Shown: positions 1 to 8,531, counted from the stretch's first letter. The stretch is 64,000 nucleotides of DNA from JBBQFI01 sp038237805 (GCA_038237805.1 JBBRYI010000011.1:1-64000); one strand, 5' to 3'. Notes: generated by a model from the sequence alone, not told the origin. Translations and numbers: made by a program.

Positions 1-1463
1 CTGCGATGGACCAGGAGAGAGCTGAAGCCGTCCGCAGGTGAATCGGTCCGTTCACTAATGGCGTTCGTCGTGGGATTAATTTGGTGGACAATGTTCGATG
101 TTCCCAGCGCGAGGCCGTTCGACGCTACTGCAACATCTAGGGGACTACCTCCAGAAAATGGTCGCGTATAAACGATGTTTGTCATCGCGCCTGTAGCGAG
201 AGTCCGTTTCTGATAGGCTGACTGCGTAAGGCCGCCGGTGCCCTGGGCAACGAGCAGAACCGAGTCATCGGCGGTAATATCAAGGCCGTAAGGTGAGCCG
301 CCGAAATTGAATGGAGTCCCGAAAGTATTGGTGGAAAGATTGTAGGGCCAAACCAATCCTTCCGCAGTCGAGATGTAAAGACGCTGGCCGGCGTGATCGA
401 ACACCATGTCGCGCGGCGTGCCGAATACCGGCGGAAGGGCTGGCGTTCCCTGCCTCACATCATAAAGTCTGATACCGGAGTCAGTTTGCAGCGCGAGGTG
501 GATGCCATCGGGGCTCGCGACAAGCTCGCCACCACCGAATTGCACCTCATCGCCGATATCGAGTCGAAATTTTTCCGCGAAAGTATTGGTGTCATAAGCA
601 ATGATCTGATTCGCGGAGGTGTTGACGGCGTAAAAAGTGTCCGTCTGCGCATCAAAGGCGACTGCGCCATCAGCGGCATTGAAATTGTGAACGTAATTAA
701 AGGCGGGCGCGGTATCGATGGAAGCACCACTTGAAAATAGAAGTGTGCCTACGAGCGTGCCGTTGCGATTCACTGCTCCTCTACTTCCAAATGAGTTTGT
801 CTCCGCGTTGGGCCCGAACGTGTCCGAGACGGCGCTGTAGGTAAACACAGGCCCGCTGGAAATATCGCCTTCCAGAAAATAAAGGCGAGTGCCATCGGCA
901 CTGCGGTGAATAGCGGAGGAGCCTCTCACCTCTCCGTCGCCACCGGAGCCTGGCGCATCGCTGCGCACGGTGATCGCATTGGTCGCCAGATTGATCTGGT
1001 GCAGAGGCGTCCAGCCTGAGCCCTCGAAATTCGTCGTCACGAAGGCGAGGCCATTTGATGCGATGGCCACATCCCAGGCGCCACTTTCGCTGAAACTACG
1101 CGTGTAGTTGATGTTGATTACCGCGCCGGTTGATGAATTTACTTTGTGGACTGTTCCCTGTGTAACGCCAACCGCGTTCTGCGCTACGAGCAAAAACGAA
1201 TTATCGCGAGCGATGTCGATGCCGTTAAGCGAGCCGCCGACATTGAAAGGTGTTTCCAATTGTCCAGTGGAAACGTTGTAGCGCTGAATGAATCCGTCTG
1301 AGGTGCTGATGTAAAGACGTTGGCCCGCGAAATCGAAGACCATGTCGCGGCTTGCCTTGACCGGAATGGGTATGCCTTGTGCCGGTAAGAACCCGGGCGC
1401 GGCAAGAAACGTGAAGGCGAATGAGCAGAGTACGGCCAGGCGAAAGTAGCGATGAGGGAACAT
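1..1463 (-). CDS. Secreted beta-propeller protein, 3' end outside window (partial)
   Basis: The minus-strand frame is open from an ATG at 1463 to the window edge, giving 487 codons with no stop, so only the N-terminal part is seen. It starts with a signal peptide (a short basic start, then a hydrophobic stretch from about residue 7 to 25 ending near a Pro-Ala-Gln-Gly site), so the product is exported. The rest is low-complexity beta-type sequence. Two clear copies of one module are visible, around residues 40-110 and about 330-410. Each copy begins with Asp-Met-Val-Phe-Asp, continues Gly-Gln-Arg-Leu-Tyr-Ile-Ser-Thr and ends in a Leu-Leu-Val-Ala-Gln run. This resembles NHL/YVTN-type propeller blades, but no enzyme motif is visible and the function is unknown. 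The C-terminus may carry the dockerin-like module seen in the other two secreted giants; that cannot be seen here. Confidence 0.75.
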   Translation of the reverse strand, partial: MFPHRYFRLAVLCSFAFTFLAAPGFLPAQGIPIPVKASRDMVFDFAGQRLYISTSDGFIQRYNVSTGQLETPFNVGGSLNGIDIARDNSFLLVAQNAVGVTQGTVHKVNSSTGAVININYTRSFSESGAWDVAIASNGLAFVTTNFEGSGWTPLHQINLATNAITVRSDAPGSGGDGEVRGSSAIHRSADGTRLYFLEGDISSGPVFTYSAVSDTFGPNAETNSFGSRGAVNRNGTLVGTLLFSSGASIDTAPAFNYVHNFNAADGAVAFDAQTDTFYAVNTSANQIIAYDTNTFAEKFRLDIGDEVQFGGGELVASPDGIHLALQTDSGIRLYDVRQGTPALPPVFGTPRDMVFDHAGQRLYISTAEGLVWPYNLSTNTFGTPFNFGGSPYGLDITADDSVLLVAQGTGGLTQSAYQKRTLATGAMTNIVYTRPFSGGSPLDVAVASNGLALGTSNIVHQINPTTNAISERTDSPADGFSSLLVHR

Positions 1464-1561
1464 AAGTGTGCGCGGTTATAATTTAGTTGCCGCTTGAATG
1501 GCAAACCAAATTTGGTCCTCGAGAGGATCTGAGTTCCGGGAGTTGATGATGTGATGTGTAA

Positions 1562-1597
1562 TAATGAGAGATTTCTCGACTGCGCTCGAAATGACAA
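1562..1597. repeat. Dispersed palindromic repeat, family A (single arm)
   Basis: The segment carries the arm consensus AGAGATTCCTCGACTTCGCT with a few changes and ends with GAAATGACA. Related copies lie at 16644-16725, 40274-40357 and 46969-46998. It sits between the divergent propeller gene and nrdR. Confidence 0.6.
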
Positions 1598-1649
1598 TGG
1601 ATAGTTGACGCCACAAGTTATGGTGTGTTAGTAGCAAGCGCAGCACAAT

Positions 1650-2162
1650 ATGCGTTGTCCTAAGTGCGGATTTCGTGACGACAAGGTCATCGATTCGCGC
1701 CAGTCTCGAGATGGTAATGCGATTCGTCGCCGGCGCGTCTGTCTGAAGTGCTCATATCGCTACACGACGTACGAAGAAGTCGAGCGCTCCGATCTGCGCG
1801 TGATCAAGCGCGATCGCACGCACGAAATGTTTGATCGCCAAAAGCTCGTAAAGAGTCTCGCAATGGCATGCGAGAAACGGTCGATCGGTCTGGTCGCCCT
1901 GGAGCAGGCGGTCGATGAGATCATTCACTCGCTGGAGACGAGCGGTCGCGAGGTGACTTCAGTGGCCATTGGAACAAAGGTGCTGGAGAAATTGCGGGAG
2001 ATCGATGAGGTGGCATACCTGCGCTACGCTTCTATTCACCAGCATTTCAAAGAGGTCGATGAGTTCGTTGAGGCGATTCAAGCGCTCGGGCGCAGGATCA
2101 AGACGAATGCATTGCAAAAGGAATTGTTTCCGCCGGAAACTGCACATCATGGTCGCGTTTAA
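1650..2162 (+). CDS. nrdR: Transcriptional repressor NrdR
   Basis: NrdR is the zinc-ribbon/ATP-cone repressor of ribonucleotide reductase genes. The 170-residue length is normal for the family. Cys3-Pro-Lys-Cys6 and Cys31-Leu-Lys-Cys34 form the zinc ribbon, followed by the Arg-rich strand Arg26-Arg29 used for NrdR-box binding. The ATP-cone follows from about residue 49 to 139, with the typical 'RDRTHEMFDRQKLVKSL' start and an Ala-Tyr-Leu-Arg-Tyr-Ala-Ser-Ile end. The ATG at 1650 fits the family N-terminus exactly. The gene overlaps the next one by 14 nt, so the two are probably translationally coupled. No ribonucleotide reductase gene lies in this window. Confidence 0.96.
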   Translation: MRCPKCGFRDDKVIDSRQSRDGNAIRRRRVCLKCSYRYTTYEEVERSDLRVIKRDRTHEMFDRQKLVKSLAMACEKRSIGLVALEQAVDEIIHSLETSGREVTSVAIGTKVLEKLREIDEVAYLRYASIHQHFKEVDEFVEAIQALGRRIKTNALQKELFPPETAHHGRV

Positions 2163-2709
2163 GGGAGAATTTCCATATTTGCGTTGCGAATCGGGGCAGC
2201 TCTTCGAATTCGACCGGGCGTGGCTGCACGAGGCGATCACGCGCGCGGCAGATCGCGCGGGTTATCCGAGCTGGTGGTTAACGGATCATGTGACCGAGAG
2301 CATCGCTTTTTATCTGCGACTGCGGAGCGACGAGCCCGTTGTTGCCTTCAGTCAGCTGTCGCAAACCGTGCGTTACGTTCTGAAAGTGATCGGTTACAAA
2401 GAAATCGTTCCCTATTTCGAGCCGGCGCTTCCGCCGATCACGGTTTCGTTGCTAGAGATCGCGCAACAAGCGGGCGCGGGTTATGAGCTGGCATTTTTCG
2501 ATCACCTCGAAAAACGGATCAACGCGCTCGTAGGGCTCGGGATAGATAGCTTGCGATTTCGCGGGCTGCAGCCGTGCATCAAACATCTGCAGGGAGCAAA
2601 AGCGTGGTCGCGCGGATGCGATCGGTTGCGCGAAGAAGTGGTTTGTTTTGTCCGCGAGAAACTTACGGCCTCGGCGGCTCTACAGGAACTGAGCTGCTCT
2701 ATTCGTTAG
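2149..2709 (+). CDS. Unknown protein coupled to nrdR, possible ATP-cone-like fold
   Basis: A 186-residue protein whose ATG at 2149 lies inside the last codons of nrdR; the open frame extends upstream but those codons are antisense-like shadow. No family is recognised with certainty. Residues about 17-85 follow the ATP-cone spacing: a Phe-Asp-Arg start, a long helix, a Trp-Leu-Thr-Asp-His-Val-Thr-Glu-Ser stretch, then 'VAFSQLSQTVRYVLKVIGY', which resembles the VxxVLxxxGY end of ATP-cones. This is a weak, by-eye resemblance. The rest is helical with no signal peptide or membrane segment. Its stop codon TAG (2707-2709) lies inside a TCGTTAGGC word. Coupling to NrdR suggests a role in nucleotide sensing or reductase control, but this is inference. 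Confidence 0.7.
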   Translation: MVAFKGEFPYLRCESGQLFEFDRAWLHEAITRAADRAGYPSWWLTDHVTESIAFYLRLRSDEPVVAFSQLSQTVRYVLKVIGYKEIVPYFEPALPPITVSLLEIAQQAGAGYELAFFDHLEKRINALVGLGIDSLRFRGLQPCIKHLQGAKAWSRGCDRLREEVVCFVREKLTASAALQELSCSIR

Positions 2710-2727
2710 GCAGTTTGCGGCCGCGCA

Positions 2728-3063
2728 ATGACCATTTTCGAGAAAATAATCGCCCGGGAAATTCCGGCGAAGATCGTTCACGAAGATGACGACGTTCTGG
2801 CATTTCACGATGTAAATCCGCAGGCCCCGGTACACGTCCTCATCGTTCCGAAGAAAGTGATTGCACGGCTGGCGGACGCGAGCGGATCAGACGAAGCGTT
2901 ACTGGGGAAGCTGCTTCTGGCGGCAAAAAAAATCGCGGTCGAACTCGGCCTAACGAGTGGATATCGCATTGTGATTAATAATGGACCCGATGCAGGCGAA
3001 AGCGTTCCGCATTTGCACGTTCATCTGCTCGGCAAGCGCGCCCTGGCCTGGCCGCCGGGTTAA
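2728..3063 (+). CDS. HIT family nucleotide hydrolase (HinT-like)
   Basis: A 111-residue histidine-triad protein, the usual size for HinT-type purine nucleoside phosphoramidases. The catalytic His-Leu-His-Val-His-Leu-Leu is at residues 95-101. The N-terminal 'IFEKIIAREIPAKIVHEDD' is the family start, and Asn-Asn-Gly-Pro-Asp-Ala-Gly precedes the triad as expected. It follows the coupled nrdR pair by 18 nt and may share its transcript. A copy of GCCTAACGA lies in its coding sequence at 2948-2956. The cytosolic role is hydrolysis of adenosine phosphoramidates and aminoacyl-AMPs, by family. Confidence 0.93.
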   Translation: MTIFEKIIAREIPAKIVHEDDDVLAFHDVNPQAPVHVLIVPKKVIARLADASGSDEALLGKLLLAAKKIAVELGLTSGYRIVINNGPDAGESVPHLHVHLLGKRALAWPPG

Positions 3064-3138
3064 ATGTGGAAGGGACCTCAGTGTCCCGATTGCAACGAGT
3101 ACGGCGGGAAGTCGCGGCGCCAAGGCCGCTCCCACATT
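3063..3138. repeat. Dispersed repeat, family C, with terminal inverted repeats
   Basis: The element begins AATGTGG and ends CCACATT, with an inner GCGGCGCCAAGGCCGC palindrome. A close partial copy (GGGAGCGGCCTT arm) lies at 14101-14127, inside the 5' end of radC. It sits right after the HIT gene stop and could form the transcript end hairpin, but no T-run follows. Confidence 0.55.
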
Positions 3139-3147
3139 GCAGCAGCT

Positions 3148-3753
3148 TTATTCCTTTACGATTACAGGCGTATCGTCGGTCGCGGCTCCGAAGAAATGTC
3201 TGGCCATTTCGGTCGGCATGCGAATGCAACCGTGTGATGCTCGATACCGCGGGACAAAACCCGCATGCATGCCGTAGCCGCGCGTGAAGCGCAGGAAGTA
3301 GGGCATCTTTGCACCATCGAAAACGGCGCCGGGCGGCTTGGGATCTTTTCGAACACTGATGTTCTTTTCCAGGATCGTGCCGTCTTCGTCGACGTAATCG
3401 CCATACTCGCTGGAGACGTGGTCCGCGTCTTTCTGAATGACGCGATATTTACCAGGCGGAGTTTCGTAACCTTTTCGTCCGGTTGAAATGTTGGATTCAC
3501 CGATGAGATGTTTGCCTTTATAAAAATAGGCGCGCTGTTCGTGAAGGTGGACGACAATTTTTGGCGTGCCCGTATAATCGTCATCGCGCCAATAAGCAGG
3601 CTTGGGATGTGGCGCGGCGAGTGCGGTCTTTAGAGCATCCGAAACAACCCGGCGTTGAGTTTCCAGCTGGGTTTGCAGCTCCGCGCAGCTCGTAAATAAA
3701 AGCAACGCCGACAGGCCAAGCGAGATTCGGAAATAGGAGCGATTCGGGATCAC
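3148..3753 (-). CDS. L,D-transpeptidase (YkuD) lipoprotein
   Basis: The C-terminal half is a YkuD catalytic domain. It has His-Ala-Gly-Phe, then the signature Arg-Ala-Ser-His-Gly-Cys-Ile-Arg-Met carrying the nucleophilic Cys, and a proline-rich PPGKYRV strand before it. Such enzymes make 3-3 cross-links in peptidoglycan or attach proteins to it. A GTG at 3753 is preferred as start over the TTG at 3807. From GTG the protein (201 residues) begins with a short basic stretch, a hydrophobic core and a lipobox Leu-Phe-Thr-Ser-Cys23, so it is probably a lipoprotein facing the periplasm. From TTG the signal peptide would be preceded by about 18 extra residues. Start choice is uncertain; the catalytic domain is clear. 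Confidence 0.88.
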   Translation of the reverse strand: MIPNRSYFRISLGLSALLLFTSCAELQTQLETQRRVVSDALKTALAAPHPKPAYWRDDDYTGTPKIVVHLHEQRAYFYKGKHLIGESNISTGRKGYETPPGKYRVIQKDADHVSSEYGDYVDEDGTILEKNISVRKDPKPPGAVFDGAKMPYFLRFTRGYGMHAGFVPRYRASHGCIRMPTEMARHFFGAATDDTPVIVKE

Positions 3754-3884
3754 AAGGGCGCGGATAGTAATGCGTTCGGTGGCAGGTTCAACAGGAAAGG
3801 AGCGCAAAGCGAAAGAGGAAATTTGGGCATCAGGCTCAATCAGGGAAGGCTTTAACCGTGATCACTGCAGCAAACATTGTGCGA

Positions 3885-4037
3885 ATGAAGGTTTTAGTTC
3901 TCTTATTTTTACAGGCGCTTTTGCCTTTGGCCGCGTGCAAGCAAGGTGTGAGCGTTTCCCCAGGCCTCGAACAGTTAAGAAGGAGTTGGCCACGCGGCGG
4001 GGAGCAAGAAGTCGGTCGAGACATGATAAAAATGTAA
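3885..4037 (+). CDS. Small predicted lipoprotein, 50 residues
   Basis: A short ATG frame coding a perfect lipoprotein signal: Met-Lys, eleven mostly Leu/Val/Phe residues, then the lipobox Leu-Ala-Ala-Cys18. The mature part is only 33 residues, basic and polar (…QLRRSWPRGGEQEVGRDMI…), ending at a TAA at 4035-4037. No family is recognised. It fills the gap between the divergent transpeptidase and the giant secreted protein. The Shine-Dalgarno is weak and the frame is short, so it might be chance; the lipobox is the only support. Confidence 0.4.
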   Translation: MKVLVLLFLQALLPLAACKQGVSVSPGLEQLRRSWPRGGEQEVGRDMIKM

Positions 4038-4099
4038 TGTGATTATTATGGTCTAGTCGGACTTACTAGTTACGGTCGTGCTTCACAAAAGTTTTCAAT

Positions 4100-7000
4100 A
4101 TGAAGAAGAACCCATTTGCATTCGTAGCGCGCGTTGTCGTCGCCGCATTTTTAATCGCAGGAAGCGTTTTTCTCGCAGCCTTAGCCTTCAATGGCAATTC
4201 GCTGGAGCGAGCCGGCACGTTTGCGCAAAATAGTCTGGGCAAACCGTGGCGCGCATTGTTGGTGGGTCCGCAGCGTTATGGCGCGCTGCAAAAGAATCTC
4301 GGGGGCGCAACGCAAGCGTCGCGCAAACCGGCTCGATTAGGTCCAATCGCGGCAGCGATTCCTCCTGCGCCCGTAGACTCCGGCCCGAAGATTGGTTTTC
4401 AAAACTTTCAAGCGCCTGGAACACTCATTAACGTTACTTCGAGCAGTCAGGGCCCAGCGGCCAATACGGTGGAATATATTGGTCACGACGCAGGGGAACC
4501 TTCGGTTGGCGTAAACTGGAATTCTCCCGCGCCAAATTCGGCGGCAGGCGTCGTTGCTTTTCAATCCGATCTGCAAACCGATTTCATTACGTTTAATGAT
4601 ACTTGTCCGGCAAATGGTCAAAGCTCGTCGTGGTATAATAGCCAGGCGCCAACTTCGCAGTTAATCGATTCGGATCCGATCGGTTTTACCGATCATCAGA
4701 CCGGACGCACGTTTGCGGGACAACTGACGCTGACTTCGCCCGGATGTAAGATTTCATTCACCGACACTGATGGTAAAAATCCGTTAGGCAATCCCGGACC
4801 CACGGGCTGGGTCGGCACGACCGGACCAGTTGGGTCAGGTATCGACCATGAGACGATCGGAGGCGGTCCATATAACAACGCTGCGATTCCACCGCCACCT
4901 CCGCATCCTGCCTACGCAAACGCGGTCTATTACTGCTCGCAGGATTTGGCGGCTGCTTTTTGTTTCCGTAGCGATGACGGCGGCGCTAATTTTAATTTCG
5001 GTCCTAGTGATACCTACACGACCGAGTGCGGCGGGTTGCATGGACATGTGAAGGTGGCGCCGGATGGAACGGTTTACCTTCCGAACAACGACTGCGGCGG
5101 ACAAGGCGCAGTAGTAGTTTCCGTAGATAACGGCATAACGTGGAATATCCGGACTGTTCACACCGCGAGTGTGACCACCGTTGCTGCAACCAATCTTCAG
5201 GACCCAGCAGTCGCTATCGATGCTGGTGGTAAAGCCTACTTCGCTATGGCAAGCAATAACTCCGATGCCGTAGTTGCTACCTCGACCGATAAAGGCGTTA
5301 CGTGGTCGAACCTTTTCAACGTCGGAACGGTTTACGGATTACAAAACATTGCCTACCCGGCCGCTATCGCAGGGGATGCGGGTCGCGCGGCTGTTAGCTT
5401 CTTCGGGACAACGACAGCCGGAGATACTCAATCGCCTACCTTCAATGGTGTGTGGCACCTTTACGTTGCCAGCACATTCGACGGCGGCGCACATTGGACC
5501 ACGAACGACATTACGCCGGATTCGCCAGTCCAACGCGGTTGCATCTGGCAACAAGGCGGTGTCAGTATTTGTCGTAACCTGCTCGACTTTTTCGATATGT
5601 CAGTCGACAAGCAAGGTCGCGTCATCGTGGGATACGTGAATGGATGTTCCGGATTCGATTGCGAGCATTCAGCGAATAGTGCGAGCTTCCATGGGAACGC
5701 CTATACCGCAACCGGAGTTATTGCGCGACAATCGAGTGGCCGCCGCCTCTTTGCCGCGAACGATCCAGTCGGCACGACCTTTGCGCCCGGGATGCCGTGG
5801 CTCACCGCGCGCCGAAGCGGTGCAGTAGTTCATCTTGGTTGGTCGGAAGCCGATGACGGGAATTCGCCTATTACTGGTTATCAGATCTTAAAAGGAACTG
5901 CCAGTAACGCAGAGGCTCCTCTGACGACTGTGCCCGCGACTCAATCGACCTACGATGACATGACGGCGACGGACAACAGTAAGACCTACTACTACAAGGT
6001 TGTCGCCGTAAACATAATCGGAAACTCATGTGGTAACAACGAAGTAGCGTTGCCTTATAACGGCGACACTTGCACTGGCCTTGTCATGCAGCGCACCCCG
6101 CCGGGCCATCCCGAACAATCATCGCAAGGTGCCGCTCCGGCTGCGCTGGCAATTGACTATATCGCCGTGGGTGAGCCGCCGTCGACGAGTAACTTCGTAT
6201 TCAAGATGAAGGTAACCGGCCTTCAAACCGTCCCGCCGAACAGCAGGTGGCGGATCGTCTGGAACACCTTCACCTCGCCCGGGCAGCAATACTATGTCGG
6301 CATGACGACCGGTACGGGAGCGCCGACCTTTGATTACGGTGAAGTAATGACAGGAGCTATCCCGCCGGTGATAGGACTGGTAGGCGTTCCTATTGAAACA
6401 AAAAAGGGAACTGCATTGGCCGCGAGTAACATGAATGCCGATGGCACGATTACCATCTTCGTTCCGAAATCAGTCGTCGGCAATCCGCCTGTCGGTTATC
6501 TGCTAGGAGCGGTAAATGGTAGGACGTTTACCGGAGATACGCCCCAGACCTTCAATCTCGAACGTTCTACTTTGTTGATTGATCATACCTTCGTGAAAGC
6601 GCAACGCGATAACGGCTCACCGGCGGCGACCTATACCGTTGTAGGTAATACTACCTGCTCAGTCCCACCGGTGCCGACAAGCGCTGTTTCCAGGAAGACG
6701 CATACAGGAGTAGGAGACTTCGACGTTCCGCTGCCGCTCATCGGCACGCATGGCATTGAATGCCGTACCGGTGGCGCAAGCGGGGTTCACAAAGTTGTGG
6801 TCACATTCCCACTACCGGTCACCGTCTCTTCTGTCGGTGTAACTTCCGGCACTGGCTCAGTCTCGAGTACTACGGTTGCCGGGAATCAGGTTACGGTAAA
6901 TCTTACCGGAGTTACTAACGCTCAAGTTATCACGATCACCTTGTTCGGCGTGAACGACGGCACGAATGCCGGTGATGTGTCGGTCCCGATGAGTGTGCTT

Positions 7001-7177
7001 CTTGGCGACACTAATGCCAATGGGAGTGTAAACTCCTCGGACATTAGTCAGACGAAGGTGCAAAGCGGAACGGCAGCCTCGATGTCAAATTTCCGCGAGG
7101 ATGTAACCATTAATGGTCTGATTAACAGCTCCGATGTCTCGACCGTGAAGGTACAATCGGGCACGGCCCTTCCCTAA
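4100..7177 (+). CDS. Giant secreted protein: BNR repeats, fibronectin III, dockerin-like C-terminus
   Basis: 1025 residues with an N-terminal signal/anchor (basic start, hydrophobic from about 9 to 30). Residues about 130-530 hold several Asp-box/BNR motifs, e.g. Ser-Val-Asp-Asn-Gly-Ile-Thr-Trp and Ser-Thr-Asp-Lys-Gly-Val-Thr-Trp, indicating a sialidase-like six-bladed propeller. No catalytic sialidase Arg triad could be assigned. A fibronectin III domain spans about 562-653 (…SPITGYQILKG… to …YYYKVVAVN…). From about 864 a beta module begins Ser-Arg-Lys-Thr-His-Thr-Gly. From about 968 come two dockerin-type calcium loops, Gly-Asp-Thr-Asn-Ala-Asn-Gly and Asn-Ser-Ser-Asp. The last ~160 residues closely match those of the 58047-61496 protein. 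The substrate is unknown. Confidence 0.88.
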   Translation: MKKNPFAFVARVVVAAFLIAGSVFLAALAFNGNSLERAGTFAQNSLGKPWRALLVGPQRYGALQKNLGGATQASRKPARLGPIAAAIPPAPVDSGPKIGFQNFQAPGTLINVTSSSQGPAANTVEYIGHDAGEPSVGVNWNSPAPNSAAGVVAFQSDLQTDFITFNDTCPANGQSSSWYNSQAPTSQLIDSDPIGFTDHQTGRTFAGQLTLTSPGCKISFTDTDGKNPLGNPGPTGWVGTTGPVGSGIDHETIGGGPYNNAAIPPPPPHPAYANAVYYCSQDLAAAFCFRSDDGGANFNFGPSDTYTTECGGLHGHVKVAPDGTVYLPNNDCGGQGAVVVSVDNGITWNIRTVHTASVTTVAATNLQDPAVAIDAGGKAYFAMASNNSDAVVATSTDKGVTWSNLFNVGTVYGLQNIAYPAAIAGDAGRAAVSFFGTTTAGDTQSPTFNGVWHLYVASTFDGGAHWTTNDITPDSPVQRGCIWQQGGVSICRNLLDFFDMSVDKQGRVIVGYVNGCSGFDCEHSANSASFHGNAYTATGVIARQSSGRRLFAANDPVGTTFAPGMPWLTARRSGAVVHLGWSEADDGNSPITGYQILKGTASNAEAPLTTVPATQSTYDDMTATDNSKTYYYKVVAVNIIGNSCGNNEVALPYNGDTCTGLVMQRTPPGHPEQSSQGAAPAALAIDYIAVGEPPSTSNFVFKMKVTGLQTVPPNSRWRIVWNTFTSPGQQYYVGMTTGTGAPTFDYGEVMTGAIPPVIGLVGVPIETKKGTALAASNMNADGTITIFVPKSVVGNPPVGYLLGAVNGRTFTGDTPQTFNLERSTLLIDHTFVKAQRDNGSPAATYTVVGNTTCSVPPVPTSAVSRKTHTGVGDFDVPLPLIGTHGIECRTGGASGVHKVVVTFPLPVTVSSVGVTSGTGSVSSTTVAGNQVTVNLTGVTNAQVITITLFGVNDGTNAGDVSVPMSVLLGDTNANGSVNSSDISQTKVQSGTAASMSNFREDVTINGLINSSDVSTVKVQSGTALP

Positions 7178-7241
7178 GGCGAAATAATCGACATTCTGTC
7201 TGGCGTGGCCGCTCGACCCGGATAGTCTACGATTTTGCCGA

Positions 7242-7919
7242 ATGAAACGATACCTTCCTTTTGTAATTGTTGTCGTCGTAGCGCTACTTACTGTCGGGAG
7301 TGGCGCAATGCTTTACCGCAGCCGGCGACCAATGGCACCCGTCAGCGTTAAGAGTCCTGTCGCGTCCACAAAGAAGCCTGAGTCTGATCGACTTCACATT
7401 CGCGGCGAACGCAACGCGCCCATAACCCTGGAGGAGTTCGGCGACTTCCAATGTCCTCCGTGCGGCACGTTGTCTCCTCTGATTGACGAGCTCGAGCGCG
7501 ATTATCATCCGCGGTTGCGCATCGTTTACCGACATTATCCGCTCCCGATGCACGCCCATGCCGCCGAGGCGGCGTATGCGGCCGAGGCCGCTGGTTTACA
7601 AGGTCGTTTTTGGGAAATGCACGACCTGCTTTATCGCGAGCAGGCTGTTTGGAACAAAGCTGCAGACGCGCGCACGTTACTGAACGCCTATGCAGGTATG
7701 CTCGCGTTGAATATCGATCGTTTTAAAGTGGATATGCAGAGCGCCGCTGTAAAAACTACGGTGGACTCTGATCACCGTGAAGGAGCTGAACGTGGTGTCA
7801 AAAGCACGCCCACTATTTTTATCAACAACCTGGGCCTGGCCCCAACTGAGCTGACGAAGGCGGGGCTGCGGGCGGCTGTCGATTCAGCGATCAAGGAATC
7901 TTCTCCGAAAACAAAGTGA
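7242..7919 (+). CDS. DsbA-like thioredoxin-fold disulfide oxidoreductase
   Basis: A 225-residue protein with one N-terminal membrane anchor (about residues 4-24), then a periplasmic thioredoxin fold. The active site Cys71-Pro-Pro-Cys74 follows Phe-Gly-Asp-Phe-Gln; a helical insertion (about 95-175) and a cis-Pro loop Ser-Thr-Pro-Thr-Ile-Phe (about 187) complete a DsbA/Thioredoxin_4 domain. It probably introduces or shuffles disulfides in exported proteins. It overlaps the VKOR gene by 4 nt, and VKOR would reoxidise it. A second gene with a nearly identical first 12 residues begins at 63941. Confidence 0.92.
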   Translation: MKRYLPFVIVVVVALLTVGSGAMLYRSRRPMAPVSVKSPVASTKKPESDRLHIRGERNAPITLEEFGDFQCPPCGTLSPLIDELERDYHPRLRIVYRHYPLPMHAHAAEAAYAAEAAGLQGRFWEMHDLLYREQAVWNKAADARTLLNAYAGMLALNIDRFKVDMQSAAVKTTVDSDHREGAERGVKSTPTIFINNLGLAPTELTKAGLRAAVDSAIKESSPKTK

Positions 7920-8341
7920 CTGCGTCGCGCGTTCGGATCATCATTTACAGTTTCGCAGCAGTAATTTCGCTGGTCGGTCTCGCCGAGGCCACCTACCTCA
8001 CGGTGCAGTATCTCGCGGGCGAAACTATTGTTTGCGCGGGATCTTCAGGTTGCTTTGAAGTGCTGGGGAGTCGTTATGCACGCATCGCCGGAATGCCTGT
8101 GGCAGCGTTCGGCGCGCTCGCGTATTTTTTTGCGTTCACTTTCGCTACCTTCACCGCTTTCGGTTCGAATCGCGCTCGCACTTTTTTTTCGCTGACTGTG
8201 TGGGCAATGTTTGCGGCCACACTTTGGCTGCTCTTCGTGCAGGCGTTCCTGCTCCACGCCTTCTGCCGCTACTGTTTGTTTTCGGCCGCGATCATTTTTT
8301 TCCTCACGGGAATCACTGTCGCCAGCCGGCCGGCTGACTAA
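7916..8341 (+). CDS. VKOR-family membrane protein (DsbB functional analogue)
   Basis: A 141-residue four-helix membrane protein of the vitamin K epoxide reductase family. It has the family cysteines: Cys40 and Cys46 in the first periplasmic loop (Cys-Ala-Gly-Ser-Ser-Gly-Cys) and the quinone-side pair Cys117-Arg-Tyr-Cys120. Bacterial VKORs transfer electrons from DsbA-type proteins to quinones. It starts at a GTG within the stop of the DsbA-like gene, so the two are coupled. Length is short but normal for a stand-alone bacterial VKOR. Confidence 0.92.
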   Translation: MTASRVRIIIYSFAAVISLVGLAEATYLTVQYLAGETIVCAGSSGCFEVLGSRYARIAGMPVAAFGALAYFFAFTFATFTAFGSNRARTFFSLTVWAMFAATLWLLFVQAFLLHAFCRYCLFSAAIIFFLTGITVASRPAD

Positions 8342-8443
8342 GGTCAGCCCGACGTCTTATTTAATCCGAGGACTTCGTAGTCGTTTCGCAATCTACGAAT
8401 TGCGGTCGCTGTTTTGGCGGCCGAAAAGAAGCCCGGTTGAAAA

Positions 8444-8531
8444 CGGTGAGGGAGGGATTCGAACCCTCGGTACCCTTTTGGGGTACGGCGCTTTAGCAAA
8501 GCGCTGCTTTCGACCACTCAGCCACCTCACC
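8444..8531 (-). tRNA. tRNA-Ser (GCT)
   Basis: A type II tRNA of 88 nt on the minus strand. Acceptor arm GGTGAGG pairs with CCTCACC, followed by discriminator G. The anticodon loop CTTTGCTAAAG gives GCT, reading AGC/AGU serine codons. A long variable arm (GTACCCC…GGGGTAC) and a GGTTCGAATCC T-arm are present. No CCA is encoded. Confidence 0.95.
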
